From: Azospirillum sp. RU38E
GTDB taxonomy: Bacteria; Pseudomonadota; Alphaproteobacteria; Azospirillales; Azospirillaceae
Direction: 5' to 3'
Assembly (NCBI RefSeq): GCF_900188385.1
Contig: NZ_FZOI01000014.1
Span: forward strand, 62,001 to 126,000
DNA: 64,000 nucleotides
Positions 7,497 through 17,815 of the stretch are shown in pieces. The notes below the pieces were generated by a model. The model made no database searches. It was not told the origin of the DNA and saw only the letters and a program-made list of their open reading frames with translations. A program made the position numbers and the translations under genes. Numbering within the stretch: position 1 is the stretch's first letter; each line of letters starts with the position of its first letter.

Positions 7497-10247
7497 TTAC
7501 GGTTGGTCGGTCGCCGCCACAGTGGCGGCATCGTCGCCACCCTCCGTACCGGCATCGCCGCCATCATCTTCCAGACGGGCGACGGAGACGACGCGTTCAT
7601 CCCCCGACAGACGGAACAGGGTGACACCCTTGCTCTTGCGGCCGGTCAGGCGGATATCATGCACCGGCATCCGGATCACCTGGCCCGAATCGCTGACCAT
7701 CATCAGCTGATCGGTCTCGTTGATCGGGAACACGGCGGCGATGGCCTTGTTGCGGTCGCCCATATCCATGTTCCAGATGCCCTGGCCGCCACGGCCGGTC
7801 AGCCGGTATTCATAGGCCGAGGTGCGCTTGCCATAACCCTGTTCGGAAACCGTCAGAATCATCTGTTCGCGGGCCTGCATCTCAGCGAACTGTTCCGGCG
7901 ACAGTTCGGCCGTGCCTTCCACGGGTTCGGCTTCCACATCAACGGCGTCATCCGCCTCCTCACCCTCGGCCCGGCGCAGTTCGCGCGCCTGCTTCAGATA
8001 GGCGGCGCGTTCATCGGCGCTGTAATCCGTGTGATGCAGGATCGACATGCCGATCACCTCATCGCCTTCGGCCAGCTTGATGCCGCGCACGCCGGTGGAG
8101 GTGCGGCCGCTGAACACGCGCACATCCGCCACGTCAAAGCGGATGCAACGACCCAGCCTTGTCGCCAGCAGCACATCGTCGCTTTCGCCACAGGTGCGCA
8201 CGGCGATCAGGCTCTCGCCTTCCTCCTCCAGCTTCATGGCGATCAGGCCATTGGCGCGGATATTCTGGAAGTCCGACAGCTTGTTGCGCCGGATGCCGCC
8301 CTTGCTGGTGGCAAACACGATCTGCAGCGCGCCCCAGGTGCCCTCATCCTCCGGCATCGGCATGACGGTGGAGATGGTTTCCCCCTCCTCCAGCGGCAGC
8401 AGATTGACCAGAGCCTTGCCGCGGGTCTGCGGCGTGCCCTGCGGCAGGCGCCAGACCTTCAGCTTATGCACAATGCCACGGCTGGTGAAGAACAGCATCG
8501 GCGTGTGGGTATTGGCAACGAACAGGTCGGAGACATTATCCTCCGCCTTCAGGCTCATGCCCGAGCGGCCCTTACCGCCACGCGCCTGCGCCCGGTATGT
8601 CGAAACCGGCACGCGCTTGATATAGCCGCCCTGGGTGACGATGACGACCATATCCTCCCGCTGGATCAGGTCTTCAATGTCGCTTTCGAACTCCGATTCC
8701 TCGATCATGGTCCGGCGCGGGGTGGCGAAGCGTTCCTTCATCTCCCCCAATTCGGTGCGGATGATATCCAGCAGCATGGCGCGGTCGGACAGCACGGCCA
8801 GGAAATATTTGATCTGATCGGTAACGCCGGTCAGTTCCTCGCCGATCTTGTCGCGCTCCAGCCCGGTCAGCCGGTGCAGGCGCAAGTCCAGAATGGCGCG
8901 GGCCTGCACTTCGGACAGTTTATAAGTGCCAGCCTCCGACAGGGTGCGGCCCGGCTCATCAATCAGGGCGATCAGCGGGGCCACATCACGCGCCGGCCAT
9001 TCGCGCGCCATCATCTGTTCGCGCGCCGTCGCCGGGTCGGGCGCGCTGCGGATCAGGGCGATCATGTCATCCAGGTTGGCCACGGCCACGGCCAGACCAA
9101 CCAAGGTGTGGGCGCGTTCGCGCGCCTTGCCCAGCTCGAACTCGATCCGGCGGGTAACAACCTGTTCGCGGAAGCGGACGAAGGCAGCGATAATCGCCTT
9201 CAGGTCCAGCAGTTCCGGCCGACCGCCATTCAGTGCCAGCATATTGACGCCGAAGCTGGTCTGCAGCGCGGTATGGCGATAGAGCTGGGCCAACACGACG
9301 TCCGGCACGGCATCGCGCTTCAGTTCCACCACGACGCGCACACCGTCGCGGTCGGATTCGTCACGAACGTCGCTGATGCCTTCCACCAGCTTTTCATTCA
9401 CGCATTCGGCAATGCGTTCCAGCAGCTTGGACTTGTTGACCTGATAGGGGATTTCGGTGGCAACGATGGCCCAGCGATCCTTGCGGATCTCCTCCACCTC
9501 CGTCTTGGCGCGCATGATCACGCTGCCACGACCGGTATGGAAGGCGGAACGAATGCCTGAACGGCCCAGAATCAATGCACCGGTGGGGAAATCCGGGCCG
9601 GGCACAATATCGATCAGCTCATCAATCGAGATATCCGGATTCTCGATATAAGCCAGACAAGCCTCAATCACCTCCCCCAGATTATGGGGGGGGATGTTGG
9701 TGGCCATGCCGACGGCAATACCGCCGGCGCCATTGACCAGCAGATTGGGGAACTTGGCCGGCAGAACCGTCGGCTCTTCCAGCGATTCGTCATAGTTGGC
9801 CTGGAAATCGACAGTTTCCTTGTCGATATCATCCAGCATGAATTCCGACACCTTGGCCAGCCGGGCCTCGGTGTAACGCATGGCCGCCGCCGCGTCGCCA
9901 TCCATGGAACCGTAATTGCCCTGACCATCGATCAGGGGCAGGCGCATGGAGAAATCCTGCGCCATGCGGACCATGGCGTCATAAATCGCGCTGTCGCCGT
10001 GCGGATGGTATTTACCCATCACGTCACCGACGATACGCGCCGATTTCTTGTAAGGCTTGGTGCTGTCGTAACCGCCTTCCTTCATGGCGTAGAGGATGCG
10101 GCGATGCACGGGTTTTAACCCGTCGCGCACATCCGGCAACGCGCGACTGACGATTACGCTCATGGCGTAATCGAGATACGAACGCCGCATCTCATCTTCG
10201 ATGGTGATGGGCGAGATATCGGACGGCAGAGCGGGCGTGGAAGTCAC
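7497..10247 (-). CDS. gyrA: DNA gyrase subunit A
   Basis: The breakage-reunion subunit of the type II topoisomerase that introduces negative supercoils. 916 residues, GTG start. The catalytic tyrosine is Tyr125 (AMRYTEARL). The quinolone-resistance region reads [10 protein letters not shown] with Ser86 and Asp90 in the positions of E. coli Ser83 and Asp87, the wild-type susceptible pattern. The C-terminal beta-pinwheel half is present and carries an acidic insertion (around [18 protein letters not shown]), often seen in alphaproteobacteria. The antisense strand has a long spurious open frame caused by GC bias. Confidence 0.98.
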   Translation of the reverse strand: MTSTPALPSDISPITIEDEMRRSYLDYAMSVIVSRALPDVRDGLKPVHRRILYAMKEGGYDSTKPYKKSARIVGDVMGKYHPHGDSAIYDAMVRMAQDFSMRLPLIDGQGNYGSMDGDAAAAMRYTEARLAKVSEFMLDDIDKETVDFQANYDESLEEPTVLPAKFPNLLVNGAGGIAVGMATNIPPHNLGEVIEACLAYIENPDISIDELIDIVPGPDFPTGALILGRSGIRSAFHTGRGSVIMRAKTEVEEIRKDRWAIVATEIPYQVNKSKLLERIAECVNEKLVEGISDVRDESDRDGVRVVVELKRDAVPDVVLAQLYRHTALQTSFGVNMLALNGGRPELLDLKAIIAAFVRFREQVVTRRIEFELGKARERAHTLVGLAVAVANLDDMIALIRSAPDPATAREQMMAREWPARDVAPLIALIDEPGRTLSEAGTYKLSEVQARAILDLRLHRLTGLERDKIGEELTGVTDQIKYFLAVLSDRAMLLDIIRTELGEMKERFATPRRTMIEESEFESDIEDLIQREDMVVIVTQGGYIKRVPVSTYRAQARGGKGRSGMSLKAEDNVSDLFVANTHTPMLFFTSRGIVHKLKVWRLPQGTPQTRGKALVNLLPLEEGETISTVMPMPEDEGTWGALQIVFATSKGGIRRNKLSDFQNIRANGLIAMKLEEEGESLIAVRTCGESDDVLLATRLGRCIRFDVADVRVFSGRTSTGVRGIKLAEGDEVIGMSILHHTDYSADERAAYLKQARELRRAEGEEADDAVDVEAEPVEGTAELSPEQFAEMQAREQMILTVSEQGYGKRTSAYEYRLTGRGGQGIWNMDMGDRNKAIAAVFPINETDQLMMVSDSGQVIRMPVHDIRLTGRKSKGVTLFRLSGDERVVSVARLEDDGGDAGTEGGDDAATVAATDQP

Positions 10248-10274
10248 CGAGCGGAACTCGTCATTACGTGTCGG

Positions 10275-10304
10275 AAAATGAAGCCGCTGGTTGGCCAGCG
10301 GCTT
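10275..10304 (-). terminator. Hairpin terminator between MATE gene and gyrA
   Basis: A perfect 10-base stem AAGCCGCTGG/CCAGCGGCTT with a 4-base loop (10281-10304). On the minus strand it is followed by CATTTT, which fits an intrinsic terminator for the MATE gene ending at 10360. Confidence 0.65.
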
Positions 10305-10359
10305 TCACGCTCTTGTAGCACCATTCGCGGATGCGAACAATGAAAGCACCCACCAACCT

Positions 10360-11718
10360 TCACACGCGGCGCGAAAGCCACCAGAACCGGGCTGCCAGCA
10401 CGGAAACGGAGAAGACGCTGGCGATGAAAATCCCCTCAAACAGGCCCAGGACACCGCGCCCCAGCGGGAAGGCCAGCAGCCAGCCCAGCGGCATCATCAC
10501 CGCGTAATAGCTGACAAAATGCGAGGCGGTGGGCACCCAGGTATCATTGCGCCCACGCAAAGCCTGCGCCATCACCACCTGCCCGCCATCGGCCACCAGC
10601 AGCCAGGCAGAAAAGGCAATCAGCGGCGCGGTCAGCAGCAGCACGGTGGCATCATGGGTGAACTGCCCGGCGATCCAGGCGGGGGCGGCAAAGAAAAACA
10701 GCCCGACAAGGGAGAGAATGAAGCTGGTCACCCCCAGCCCGGTCCAGCCGGCCACCACCATATCGGCCTGATCACGGGCGCCATAGGCATTGCCCACCCG
10801 CACCGCCGTGGCGGACGCCAACCCCAGCGCGCACATGAAAGGCAGGGCGATAAGGTTCAGGCCGATTGTATAGGCCCCCACCGCCGCCGCACCCAGCCAG
10901 CCGGCAAACAGGCCCAGCCCGGCAAAGGCCGAACCTTCCAGGGCGTTGGACAGGCCGGCGGCATAGCCGACCCGGCGCTGGGTGACGGAATCGCGCCACC
11001 AGCCCCGGAAATCGCCGCGCACGCCCCAGGCGTCGCGCAGCGGATGCCACCAGACATAGGCGATCATGCCGATAGCCCCCAGCCAGCGCAGGCTGGTGGT
11101 GGACCAGGCGGCCCCTACGGCCCCCAGCGCGGGCAGACCGAAATGCCCCCCCACCAGCAGCCAGACCAGCCCGGCATTCAAAACGTTGCCGATCAACATG
11201 GCGACCATGCCGGGAATCGGCCGCTTCAGCCCTTCCAGATAGAGGCTGCAGGCCAGATGCAGGGCGGCGGCCGGCATCCCGAATGCCATCACGGCCATCA
11301 CATGCCCCGCCCCCTGGGCAAGGTCTGGTTCCTGCCCGGTCAGCAGCAGAAACTCTTCCCCGAACAGGCTGGCGGCAGCGATGATGGTGCCGATCAGCAC
11401 GGCATAGGGCAAGGAACGGCGCCATATCACGCCGGTACCGGCCAGATCGCCCTTGCCCACCGTCTGGGCTGTGGCGACCACCACGCCCAGCAGCAGCCCC
11501 ACCTGCACCCCCAGCAGCACGGCAATGGGTGAATGGCCCATGCCCAGATAGGCCAGTTCCTGCGCGCTGTAGCGCCCAACGATCAACGTATCCGTCAGGG
11601 CCATGACGATGATGCCGGCCCGCGCAATGATCACCGGGATGGCCAGCCGGACCAGATCGCCAACATGACGGCGGATACGATCGGACATGGTTTCGGCGGT
11701 GACAGCAAGGGACGACAT
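10360..11718 (-). CDS. MATE-family multidrug/organic cation efflux transporter
   Basis: A 452-residue integral membrane protein with about twelve hydrophobic helices arranged as two similar halves, typical of NorM/DinF-type MATE antiporters that expel cationic drugs using Na+ or H+ gradients. The N-terminal part shows the usual opening (LAIPVIIARAGIIVMALTDT followed by VGRYS), and the second half repeats this layout (LSNALEGSAFAGLGLFAGWL). A hairpin separates it from gyrA, so it is likely its own transcription unit. The substrate cannot be told from sequence. Confidence 0.9.
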   Translation of the reverse strand: MSSLAVTAETMSDRIRRHVGDLVRLAIPVIIARAGIIVMALTDTLIVGRYSAQELAYLGMGHSPIAVLLGVQVGLLLGVVVATAQTVGKGDLAGTGVIWRRSLPYAVLIGTIIAAASLFGEEFLLLTGQEPDLAQGAGHVMAVMAFGMPAAALHLACSLYLEGLKRPIPGMVAMLIGNVLNAGLVWLLVGGHFGLPALGAVGAAWSTTSLRWLGAIGMIAYVWWHPLRDAWGVRGDFRGWWRDSVTQRRVGYAAGLSNALEGSAFAGLGLFAGWLGAAAVGAYTIGLNLIALPFMCALGLASATAVRVGNAYGARDQADMVVAGWTGLGVTSFILSLVGLFFFAAPAWIAGQFTHDATVLLLTAPLIAFSAWLLVADGGQVVMAQALRGRNDTWVPTASHFVSYYAVMMPLGWLLAFPLGRGVLGLFEGIFIASVFSVSVLAARFWWLSRRV

Positions 11719-11868
11719 GGGAAATGCTCACAGATCGGGCAGATTAATAAAATCATCCCATATCGGAACTATTCCATCCCCTCAAGACGCATCCGCGCAT
11801 GGCGGGAACGCATGGGCGGCCCGGGTGTTGAAAAGACAGGTCCAACCTGCCTTTAAGGAGATTGCCTG

Positions 11869-12045
11869 ATGGGCATCATCCCGCCCCTGCCCGGTTCGCC
11901 GACACCCGATAATACGGAAATCCCGCCGCCGGGCGAACAGCCGATCCCGGATCACGATCCGGGTCGCCTGCCGCCCGGCACACCGGAACCGGATGTGCCG
12001 CTGCCGCAGCGCGAACCGGAGCCGCCGGCGCCGCAAAGGCTGTAG
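11869..12045 (+). CDS. Small proline-rich protein (58 residues)
   Basis: A short gene with a near-perfect ribosome site (TAAGGAG about eight bases before the ATG). The product is about one third proline with alternating acidic residues (PPLPGSPTPDN, PPPGEQPIPDHDPG) and no hydrophobic segment, so it should be disordered and soluble. It has no recognised family. It sits alone between the divergent MATE gene and the convergent 2OG-oxygenase gene. The strong ribosome site and biased composition argue for a real gene. Confidence 0.6.
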   Translation: MGIIPPLPGSPTPDNTEIPPPGEQPIPDHDPGRLPPGTPEPDVPLPQREPEPPAPQRL

Positions 12046-12061
12046 GCGGTCGGGTTTCGTC

Positions 12062-13198
12062 TCACTCTTCCTTGGCCAGATGTTGCTGGCCTTCCTCCCA
12101 CAGGGCCTGCCCTTTCTCATCATAGAGGAAGGGCAGGAAGGCGTAGCGGGTACCGGATGTCACCGGCAGCGCCTCATGCAGCAAGGCGCAGGAGAAAACC
12201 ACCGCCCCACCGGTGGGCGCCCGATAGGTGCGGCTGCCAAATTCGGGGAAGCAGAGCTCACCGCCGGTAAAGCCGTCGGCGTTCAGATTAATGGTGACGG
12301 CGAAACGGCGATGCGCCGTGGCTTTGGTGGTGTTGTCGCGGTGGCGACCGAAGAAGCCGCCTCGGTCCCCATCATAACAGGCAACCAGAAAGCGCTCGAT
12401 CCGGGTGGCCTGGAACTGGAAAGCCTTCTGGATTTGCGGCACCAGCCGGCGTTCAATCCGCTGCTTCGCCCCTTCCCGCAGCACGCCATCCACTTCCACA
12501 TCATAGCGGCGCTTGAATTTCGGATCGAGGATGCCGACCGTCTTGCCGCCGACATCCCGCATGAAGCCGGAATCGACCGGGGTGGAATTCTGGTAATGCG
12601 CGATTAGCTCGGCGCAGAATTCCGGTTCGAATACGCGCGGCAGCACCAGCACCGGGGCCGGTATTTCCATCCCGGCGTGAAGATCGACCGGCGGCAGCCG
12701 GGCGACAAAATCCAGCGCCTGATCGGTTTCATGCAAGGCAAAGCGGGCCATCACCCGCAGGAACGGGTCCATCACCAGCCAGAAGGGACGATAATGCCGC
12801 CCGCCGCCCGCCGCAGCGTCCCCCGGTACCAACGCGCCGTAACGCTGGGAGATCGCCCCCTGGGGATCCCAGAAATAATGGATGCCCGGCTCCTCCGCTG
12901 TGGCCGACAGGGAGGCCTGATCGGCCGGGTCCATGCTGACCGCAAAGAAGCAGGCCCTGGGGCTGGTAAACAGCGCCCGGCGCTGCCGCACCAGCCCCAG
13001 GGCTGCCTGTACCGGCTCGGGCGACAGGCTTCCCAGAAACAGCAGGGCGACATAGCGGCCGCCCAACGAACTGAAATGAAATTGTTCACCCCGGGATGAT
13101 GGGGCGACAAACCAGGGTGCGGGCTCACCCGGCAGCAGGGAGGGATGCGACATGAAAAATCCAGTTGCCGATGTGGAACTGGCAAGGGAACGCTCCAT
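12062..13198 (-). CDS. Peroxiredoxin-like domain fused to 2OG-Fe(II) oxygenase
   Basis: The N-terminal part (about residues 17-170) has the AhpC/TSA thioredoxin-like fold pattern but the segment that normally holds the peroxidatic cysteine reads LLFLGSLSPEPVQ, with no Cys. The C-terminal part (about 180-365) is a prolyl-4-hydroxylase-type dioxygenase with His286-x-Asp288 (FGRHRDN), His341 (LLHEAL) and the 2-oxoglutarate-binding Arg351. So hydroxylase activity looks possible and peroxidase activity does not. The start may be Met at 13153 instead of 13198; neither has a convincing ribosome site. The substrate is unknown. Confidence 0.8.
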   Translation of the reverse strand: MERSLASSTSATGFFMSHPSLLPGEPAPWFVAPSSRGEQFHFSSLGGRYVALLFLGSLSPEPVQAALGLVRQRRALFTSPRACFFAVSMDPADQASLSATAEEPGIHYFWDPQGAISQRYGALVPGDAAAGGGRHYRPFWLVMDPFLRVMARFALHETDQALDFVARLPPVDLHAGMEIPAPVLVLPRVFEPEFCAELIAHYQNSTPVDSGFMRDVGGKTVGILDPKFKRRYDVEVDGVLREGAKQRIERRLVPQIQKAFQFQATRIERFLVACYDGDRGGFFGRHRDNTTKATAHRRFAVTINLNADGFTGGELCFPEFGSRTYRAPTGGAVVFSCALLHEALPVTSGTRYAFLPFLYDEKGQALWEEGQQHLAKEE

Positions 13199-13310
13199 GA
13201 TGACGTTTCATCCATCATGGGTGCTTTTTATCTTCCTAAGCGCGATGCGCCCGGCCCATGCATGGGCCGGGGCTTGACGATCAGGGGGCCGCGCGCCAAA
13301 CCCTTATCCC

Positions 13311-14663
13311 ATGACACAGCACAGCCCCATCCATGTGATCGGCGGCGGTATGGCGGGCAGCGAAGCAGCCTGGCAGATCGCACAAGCCGGTATCCCCGTC
13401 GTTCTGCACGAGATGCGCCCGGTGGTGAAAACCGACGCGCATCAGACGGAGCATTTTGCGGAGTTGGTCTGCTCCAACTCCTTCCGTTCCGACGATGCGG
13501 AATATAATGCCGTCGGCCTGCTGCATGAGGAAATGCGCCGCGCCAAATCGCTGATCTTGGCGGCGGCGGATGAACATAAGGTGCCGGCCGGCGGGGCGCT
13601 GGCGGTGGACCGCGACCATTTCGCCGAAAAGGTCACCGCAACCCTGATCGGCCATCCGCTGGTGACGGTGGAACGGGGCGAAGTGGCAGGTATCCCGCCG
13701 GAAGCATGGGACAATGTGGTGATCGCCACCGGCCCGCTGACCAGCATGAAACTGGCCGAGGCGATCCGCGCCTTCACCGGCGAGGAGCAGTTGAGCTTCT
13801 TCGACGCCATCGCCCCCATCGTGCATACCGACAGCATCGACCTATCCAAGGCCTGGTTCCAATCGCGTTATGACAAGGTCGGCCCCGGCGGCACGGGCAA
13901 GGATTATATCAACTGCGCCATGGACAAGGAGCAGTATGAGGCCTTCATCCGCGCCCTGATCGAGGGGGAGAAGGGCGATTTCAAGGAATGGGAAAAGAAC
14001 ACGCCTTATTTCGAGGGCTGCCTTCCCATTGAAGTGATGGCTGAACGCGGCGTGGATACGCTGCGCTATGGCCCGATGAAGCCGGTGGGCCTGACCAACC
14101 CGCATACCGGCAAGCGCCCCTATGCCGTAGTGCAGTTGCGCCAGGATAACGCGCTGGGCACGCTCTATAATCTGGTCGGCTTTCAGACCAAGCTGAAATA
14201 TGCCGAACAGGTGCGGGTATTCCGCATGATCCCCGGTTTGGAAAATGCGGAATTCGCCCGGCTGGGCGGGCTGCACCGCAACACCTTCATCAATTCCCCG
14301 CGCCTGCTGGACGGGTCTTTGCGCCTGAAATCGACGCCGCGCCTGCGCTTTGCCGGCCAGATCACCGGCTGCGAAGGCTATGTGGAAAGTGCCGCCGTCG
14401 GCCTGCTGGCTGGCCGCTTTGCCGTGGCCGACCGCCTGGGCCAGGAACCCGTCCTGCCGCCGCGCACCACAGCGCTGGGCGCGCTGCTGGCCCATATTAC
14501 CGGCGGGGCGGAGGCGGAGACCTTCCAGCCGATGAATGTCAATTTCGGCCTGTTCCCGCCGGTGACCGAACGCCAGCCCAACGGCAAGGAACTGCACGGC
14601 AAGGACCGCAAGCTGGCCTATAGCCGGCGGGCCCTGGCCGATCTGGCCAGCTGGTTGGGCTGA
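13311..14663 (+). CDS. trmFO: tRNA (uracil-5-)-methyltransferase, folate/FAD-dependent
   Basis: Forms m5U54 in the T loop of tRNA using methylene-tetrahydrofolate and FADH2. 450 residues, the usual length. The FAD-binding glycine loop ([11 protein letters not shown]) lies at residues 11-21 and the ELVCSNS motif holds catalytic Cys54. A second conserved cysteine occurs in the INCAMDKEQ segment. It is transcribed alone, divergent from the oxygenase fusion and convergent with scpB. Confidence 0.96.
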   Translation: MTQHSPIHVIGGGMAGSEAAWQIAQAGIPVVLHEMRPVVKTDAHQTEHFAELVCSNSFRSDDAEYNAVGLLHEEMRRAKSLILAAADEHKVPAGGALAVDRDHFAEKVTATLIGHPLVTVERGEVAGIPPEAWDNVVIATGPLTSMKLAEAIRAFTGEEQLSFFDAIAPIVHTDSIDLSKAWFQSRYDKVGPGGTGKDYINCAMDKEQYEAFIRALIEGEKGDFKEWEKNTPYFEGCLPIEVMAERGVDTLRYGPMKPVGLTNPHTGKRPYAVVQLRQDNALGTLYNLVGFQTKLKYAEQVRVFRMIPGLENAEFARLGGLHRNTFINSPRLLDGSLRLKSTPRLRFAGQITGCEGYVESAAVGLLAGRFAVADRLGQEPVLPPRTTALGALLAHITGGAEAETFQPMNVNFGLFPPVTERQPNGKELHGKDRKLAYSRRALADLASWLG

Positions 14664-14696
14664 TGCAGGAAGGGGGGACGGTTTGGGGCTGAAGCC

Positions 14697-15281
14697 TCAG
14701 CCCTCCCCCTCCACCGACAGCCCCGGGATGCGGGGCATGGGTGCCGACCGGTCCAGCAGGCCGGCGGCGCGCAGATCGTCCACACCCGGCAGATCGCGCA
14801 GGGAGCCCAGGCCGAAATGGTCGAGAAAATCTGACGTGGTTACCCAGGTCAGCGGCCGGCCCGGCGTCTCCCGCCGGCGGCCAGGCATGACCCAGCCCGC
14901 TTCCATCAGGATATCCAAGGTGCCCTTGGAGGTGGCAACACCTCGAATCGCCTCAATCTCCGCCCGGGTCACTGGCTGGTGATAGGCGATGATGGACAAC
15001 GTCTCCACCGCCGCGCGGGACAGCTTGGCTGTCACCTCAATCTCGGTGCGCAGCCTGTCCCCCAGATCGGCGGCGGTGCGAAAGGCCCAACGTCCGCCGC
15101 TGGCCACCAGATTGATGCCGCGATGGCGGTAGAGATTTTCCAGCTGCGCCAGCAGCGGACGCACCGGCACCGCGCCGACGCGTTCCTGCAGTACAGATTC
15201 GGCCACCGGCTCGGCGGAGGAAAAAAGGATCGCTTCCAGCAAGCGGATCAGCTGAAAGTCACTGTCGAAAAGATCACTCAT
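14697..15281 (-). CDS. scpB: Segregation and condensation protein B
   Basis: The winged-helix kleisin partner of the SMC-ScpAB condensin that organises and segregates chromosomes. 194 residues with the typical ScpB opening (LIRLLEAILFSSAEPV) and the core SIIAYHQPVTRAEIEAIRGV motif. The start overlaps the end of scpA by four bases, so translation is coupled. It is the last gene of a minus-strand run from argS. Confidence 0.95.
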   Translation of the reverse strand: MSDLFDSDFQLIRLLEAILFSSAEPVAESVLQERVGAVPVRPLLAQLENLYRHRGINLVASGGRWAFRTAADLGDRLRTEIEVTAKLSRAAVETLSIIAYHQPVTRAEIEAIRGVATSKGTLDILMEAGWVMPGRRRETPGRPLTWVTTSDFLDHFGLGSLRDLPGVDDLRAAGLLDRSAPMPRIPGLSVEGEG

Positions 15282-16060
15282 GCCCGCTCCCGCCGCGCCC
15301 GGACCTGAATGGGCGCGAATGCACTTTCCTGACGCAGTTCCAGATGGCCACCCTTGGCCAGTTCCAGGGCGGCCACAAAGCTGCTGGCCAGTAGGGAACG
15401 CGCCTTCACACCCTGGCCCCGCCAGCCGGCCGGCAGCAGCGCTTCCAGCTGCGCCCAGTCCGGCAGTCGGCCCAGCATGGCCTCCAACCGCGCCACGGCT
15501 TCCTCAATCGAATAAAGCTCCGTCACCGGGATGGTGAAGGGGCTGATCCGGGCTTGGCGCGAACCAACAGCGCCATAGGCCTTCAGCAAATCGTAAAGCC
15601 CCAGATCATGGCGGGAGTGGGCGAAGATCGGCAAATCCTCTGGCGCGCCACGGGCAAACCGGTCACGCCCCAGCCGCGGCCGCGCCATCAGCCGCGCCGC
15701 CGCCCCTTGCATCGCCTCCAGCCGCTGCAGCTGGAAGGTCAGGGCGGCCGCCAGCACTTCGGCCGAGGGCTCGTCCGGCTGCGGATCGGGCAGCAGCAGG
15801 CGGGATTTCAGATAGGCGAGCCAGGCTGCCATCACCAGATAATCCGCCGCCAATTCCAGCCGCAGGCGCCGCGCCTCCGTCACGAAGGCCAGATATTGTT
15901 CAGCCAGTTGCAGGATGGAAATGCGGGTCAGGTCCACCTTCTGGTCGCGGGCCAGCGACAGCAGCAGGTCAATCGGCCCTTCATAGCCATCAATATCCAG
16001 CAACAGCGCCTCTTCCGGCGCTGTGTCGCCGGTGTCCGCCGCATCTTCCATGAAAGCCAT
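15278..16060 (-). CDS. scpA: Segregation and condensation protein A (kleisin)
   Basis: The kleisin that bridges SMC heads. 260 residues, with the family opening (DGYEGPIDLLLSLARDQKVD) and the ISILQLAEQYLAF motif, then a C-terminal winged-helix region. It overlaps scpB by four bases and lies 39 bases after the site-2 protease gene, as in many alphaproteobacteria. Confidence 0.95.
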   Translation of the reverse strand: MAFMEDAADTGDTAPEEALLLDIDGYEGPIDLLLSLARDQKVDLTRISILQLAEQYLAFVTEARRLRLELAADYLVMAAWLAYLKSRLLLPDPQPDEPSAEVLAAALTFQLQRLEAMQGAAARLMARPRLGRDRFARGAPEDLPIFAHSRHDLGLYDLLKAYGAVGSRQARISPFTIPVTELYSIEEAVARLEAMLGRLPDWAQLEALLPAGWRGQGVKARSLLASSFVAALELAKGGHLELRQESAFAPIQVRARRERA

Positions 16061-16099
16061 CGCGCGTGTTACCGCCCGTTCAACGGGATGAAACGGGCA

Positions 16100-16786
16100 T
16101 TACATCAGCCCTGTCAGCCGAACGATCCAGTCCACCACCATATCCACCACTGGCAACAGTACCATCCCCAAGGGGCTGAAATCATAGCCCAGTTTGCCGG
16201 CAATAAAGGGGATCAGGAAAGCGACGCCGATCAGGATGAACATGCCATAGCGTTCCAGCCGCGCCAGTGGAAAGGCCAGCGCATCGGGCAGCAGCCCCAC
16301 CGCCACCCGGCCGCCATCCAGTGGCGGCAGCGGGATCATGTTGAAACAGGCCAGCAGTACGTTGAACTGCAAGGAAATCGCCAGATTACGCATGAACCAT
16401 TCCGCCATGAAATCCGGCACCAGATTGGCGGTGTGAAGCAGCAGGGCGGAGACCAGGGCCAGCACAATATTCACCGCCGGCCCCGCCGCAGCCACCCAGA
16501 CCATATCCCGGCGCGGGTTGCGCAGATTGCGGAAATCCACCGGCACCGGCTTGGCCCAGCCGAACATGAAGCCGGTGGTGGCAAACATCACCAGCGGCAG
16601 GATGACAGTGCCCAGCGGATCAATATGGCGCAGTGGGTTGAGGCTGAGCCGCCCCTGCCGCTTGGCCGTATCATCCCCGAAATGCAGCGCGGCATAGCCG
16701 TGTGCCGCTTCGTGCAAGGTGATGGCCAGCAGGGCGGGCAAGGCCATGACGGAAATCTGCAGCAGGATGTTTTCAATATCGAGCAT
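16100..16786 (-). CDS. Site-2 protease family (M50) membrane metalloprotease
   Basis: A 228-residue polytopic membrane protein of the short Rip/S2P type without a PDZ domain. The zinc ligands are His25 and His29 with catalytic Glu26 (LHEAAHG). The third ligand motif is in NMIPLPPLDGGRV near residue 145. These enzymes cut transmembrane segments of regulatory proteins or signal-peptide remnants. Its position between nagZ and scpA is conserved in alphaproteobacteria but its substrate is not known from sequence. Confidence 0.9.
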   Translation of the reverse strand: MLDIENILLQISVMALPALLAITLHEAAHGYAALHFGDDTAKRQGRLSLNPLRHIDPLGTVILPLVMFATTGFMFGWAKPVPVDFRNLRNPRRDMVWVAAAGPAVNIVLALVSALLLHTANLVPDFMAEWFMRNLAISLQFNVLLACFNMIPLPPLDGGRVAVGLLPDALAFPLARLERYGMFILIGVAFLIPFIAGKLGYDFSPLGMVLLPVVDMVVDWIVRLTGLM

Positions 16787-16792
16787 CGGCCC

Positions 16793-17815
16793 TCAAGCCA
16801 TCCTTCCCGCCAGCAAATCCGCCAAAGCCGCTCGCAGGCCCGCCGCCTCTGCCGCCGGGGGAACCGGCCGGCGCTGGGCCTGCGCACGTTCCCAGCGTTC
16901 ACCCGCCTGCTGTGTCAGGGGGGCGGCACGGGTCACGGCGTCGCGCATTTCGTCCATCTTGCCATTGCAGTGCAAGGCAATGTCGCAGCCCGCCGCCAGC
17001 ACGGCGGCCGTGCGGTCACCCACGCTGCCGCTCAGTGCCTGCATGGAGAGATCGTCGCTGAACAGCAGCCCGTCAAAACCGATGGTATCGCGCACGATGT
17101 GCCCGATCACCTGCGGCGACACGCTGGCGGGCCGATCCGGATCGATGGCCGTATAGACAACATGCGCCACCATGGCCAGCGGCAGTCCGGCCAGCGCCTT
17201 AAAGGGGGCGAAGTCCCAGGCATCCAGCTCCGCCAGTGGCGTGGTGACCACCGGCAGTTCCAGATGGCTGTCCGCAAAGGCCCGGCCATGGCCGGGTATA
17301 TGCTTGACCACGGGCAGCACCCCGCCATCCAGCAGCCCTTCCGCCTGTGCGGCGGCCAGTGCCGCCACCCGTGCGGGATCGCCGGCAAAGGCGCGGTCGC
17401 CGATCACATCATGTGCGCCCGGCACCGGCACATCGGCCACCGGCGCGCAATCCACATCGATCCCCAGATCGGACAGCATGGCGGCCAGCAGGCGGCCGTG
17501 CAGCCAGGCGGCGTGCGGGGCATCATCCCCCAGCGCACCGATCCGGGCAGCGGACGGCAATTCCGGCCAGTGCGGCGGGCGCAGCCGGGCCACCCGGCCG
17601 CCTTCCTGATCGATCAGCACCGGGGCATGGCGCCCCACGCTGTCGCGCAGGTCCGCCACCAGGGCCCGCACCTGTTCCGGCGTTTCGACATTGCGCCGGA
17701 ACAGGATGAAGCCGAACGGGTCGGCATCCTGGAAGAACGCCCTCTCTTCCGGCAACAGCCGGGGACCGGCACAGCCCAGCACAAGGGCAAGCGGACGCTT
17801 AGCGGACAAGGACAC
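16793..17815 (-). CDS. nagZ: Beta-N-acetylhexosaminidase
   Basis: A GH3 enzyme that removes GlcNAc from anhydro-muropeptides in cytosolic peptidoglycan recycling. 340 residues from GTG 17815; the longer frame to 18229 only reads antisense-like Pro/Arg repeats of the upstream gene. It shows LIDQEGGRV and the NagZ active-site loop KHIPGHG with its Asp/His neighbourhood (RAFADSHLELP). The nucleophile region is LFSDDLSM. The start overlaps the 3' end of the SPOR gene by 17 bases, so the two are translationally linked. Confidence 0.93.
   Translation of the reverse strand: MSLSAKRPLALVLGCAGPRLLPEERAFFQDADPFGFILFRRNVETPEQVRALVADLRDSVGRHAPVLIDQEGGRVARLRPPHWPELPSAARIGALGDDAPHAAWLHGRLLAAMLSDLGIDVDCAPVADVPVPGAHDVIGDRAFAGDPARVAALAAAQAEGLLDGGVLPVVKHIPGHGRAFADSHLELPVVTTPLAELDAWDFAPFKALAGLPLAMVAHVVYTAIDPDRPASVSPQVIGHIVRDTIGFDGLLFSDDLSMQALSGSVGDRTAAVLAAGCDIALHCNGKMDEMRDAVTRAAPLTQQAGERWERAQAQRRPVPPAAEAAGLRAALADLLAGRMA

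Noticed and set aside
7494-9560. Long plus-strand open frame opposite gyrA
   Set aside because: It is antisense to a certain gyrA, His/Gln/Arg-rich and without family features; it results from GC-biased third positions.
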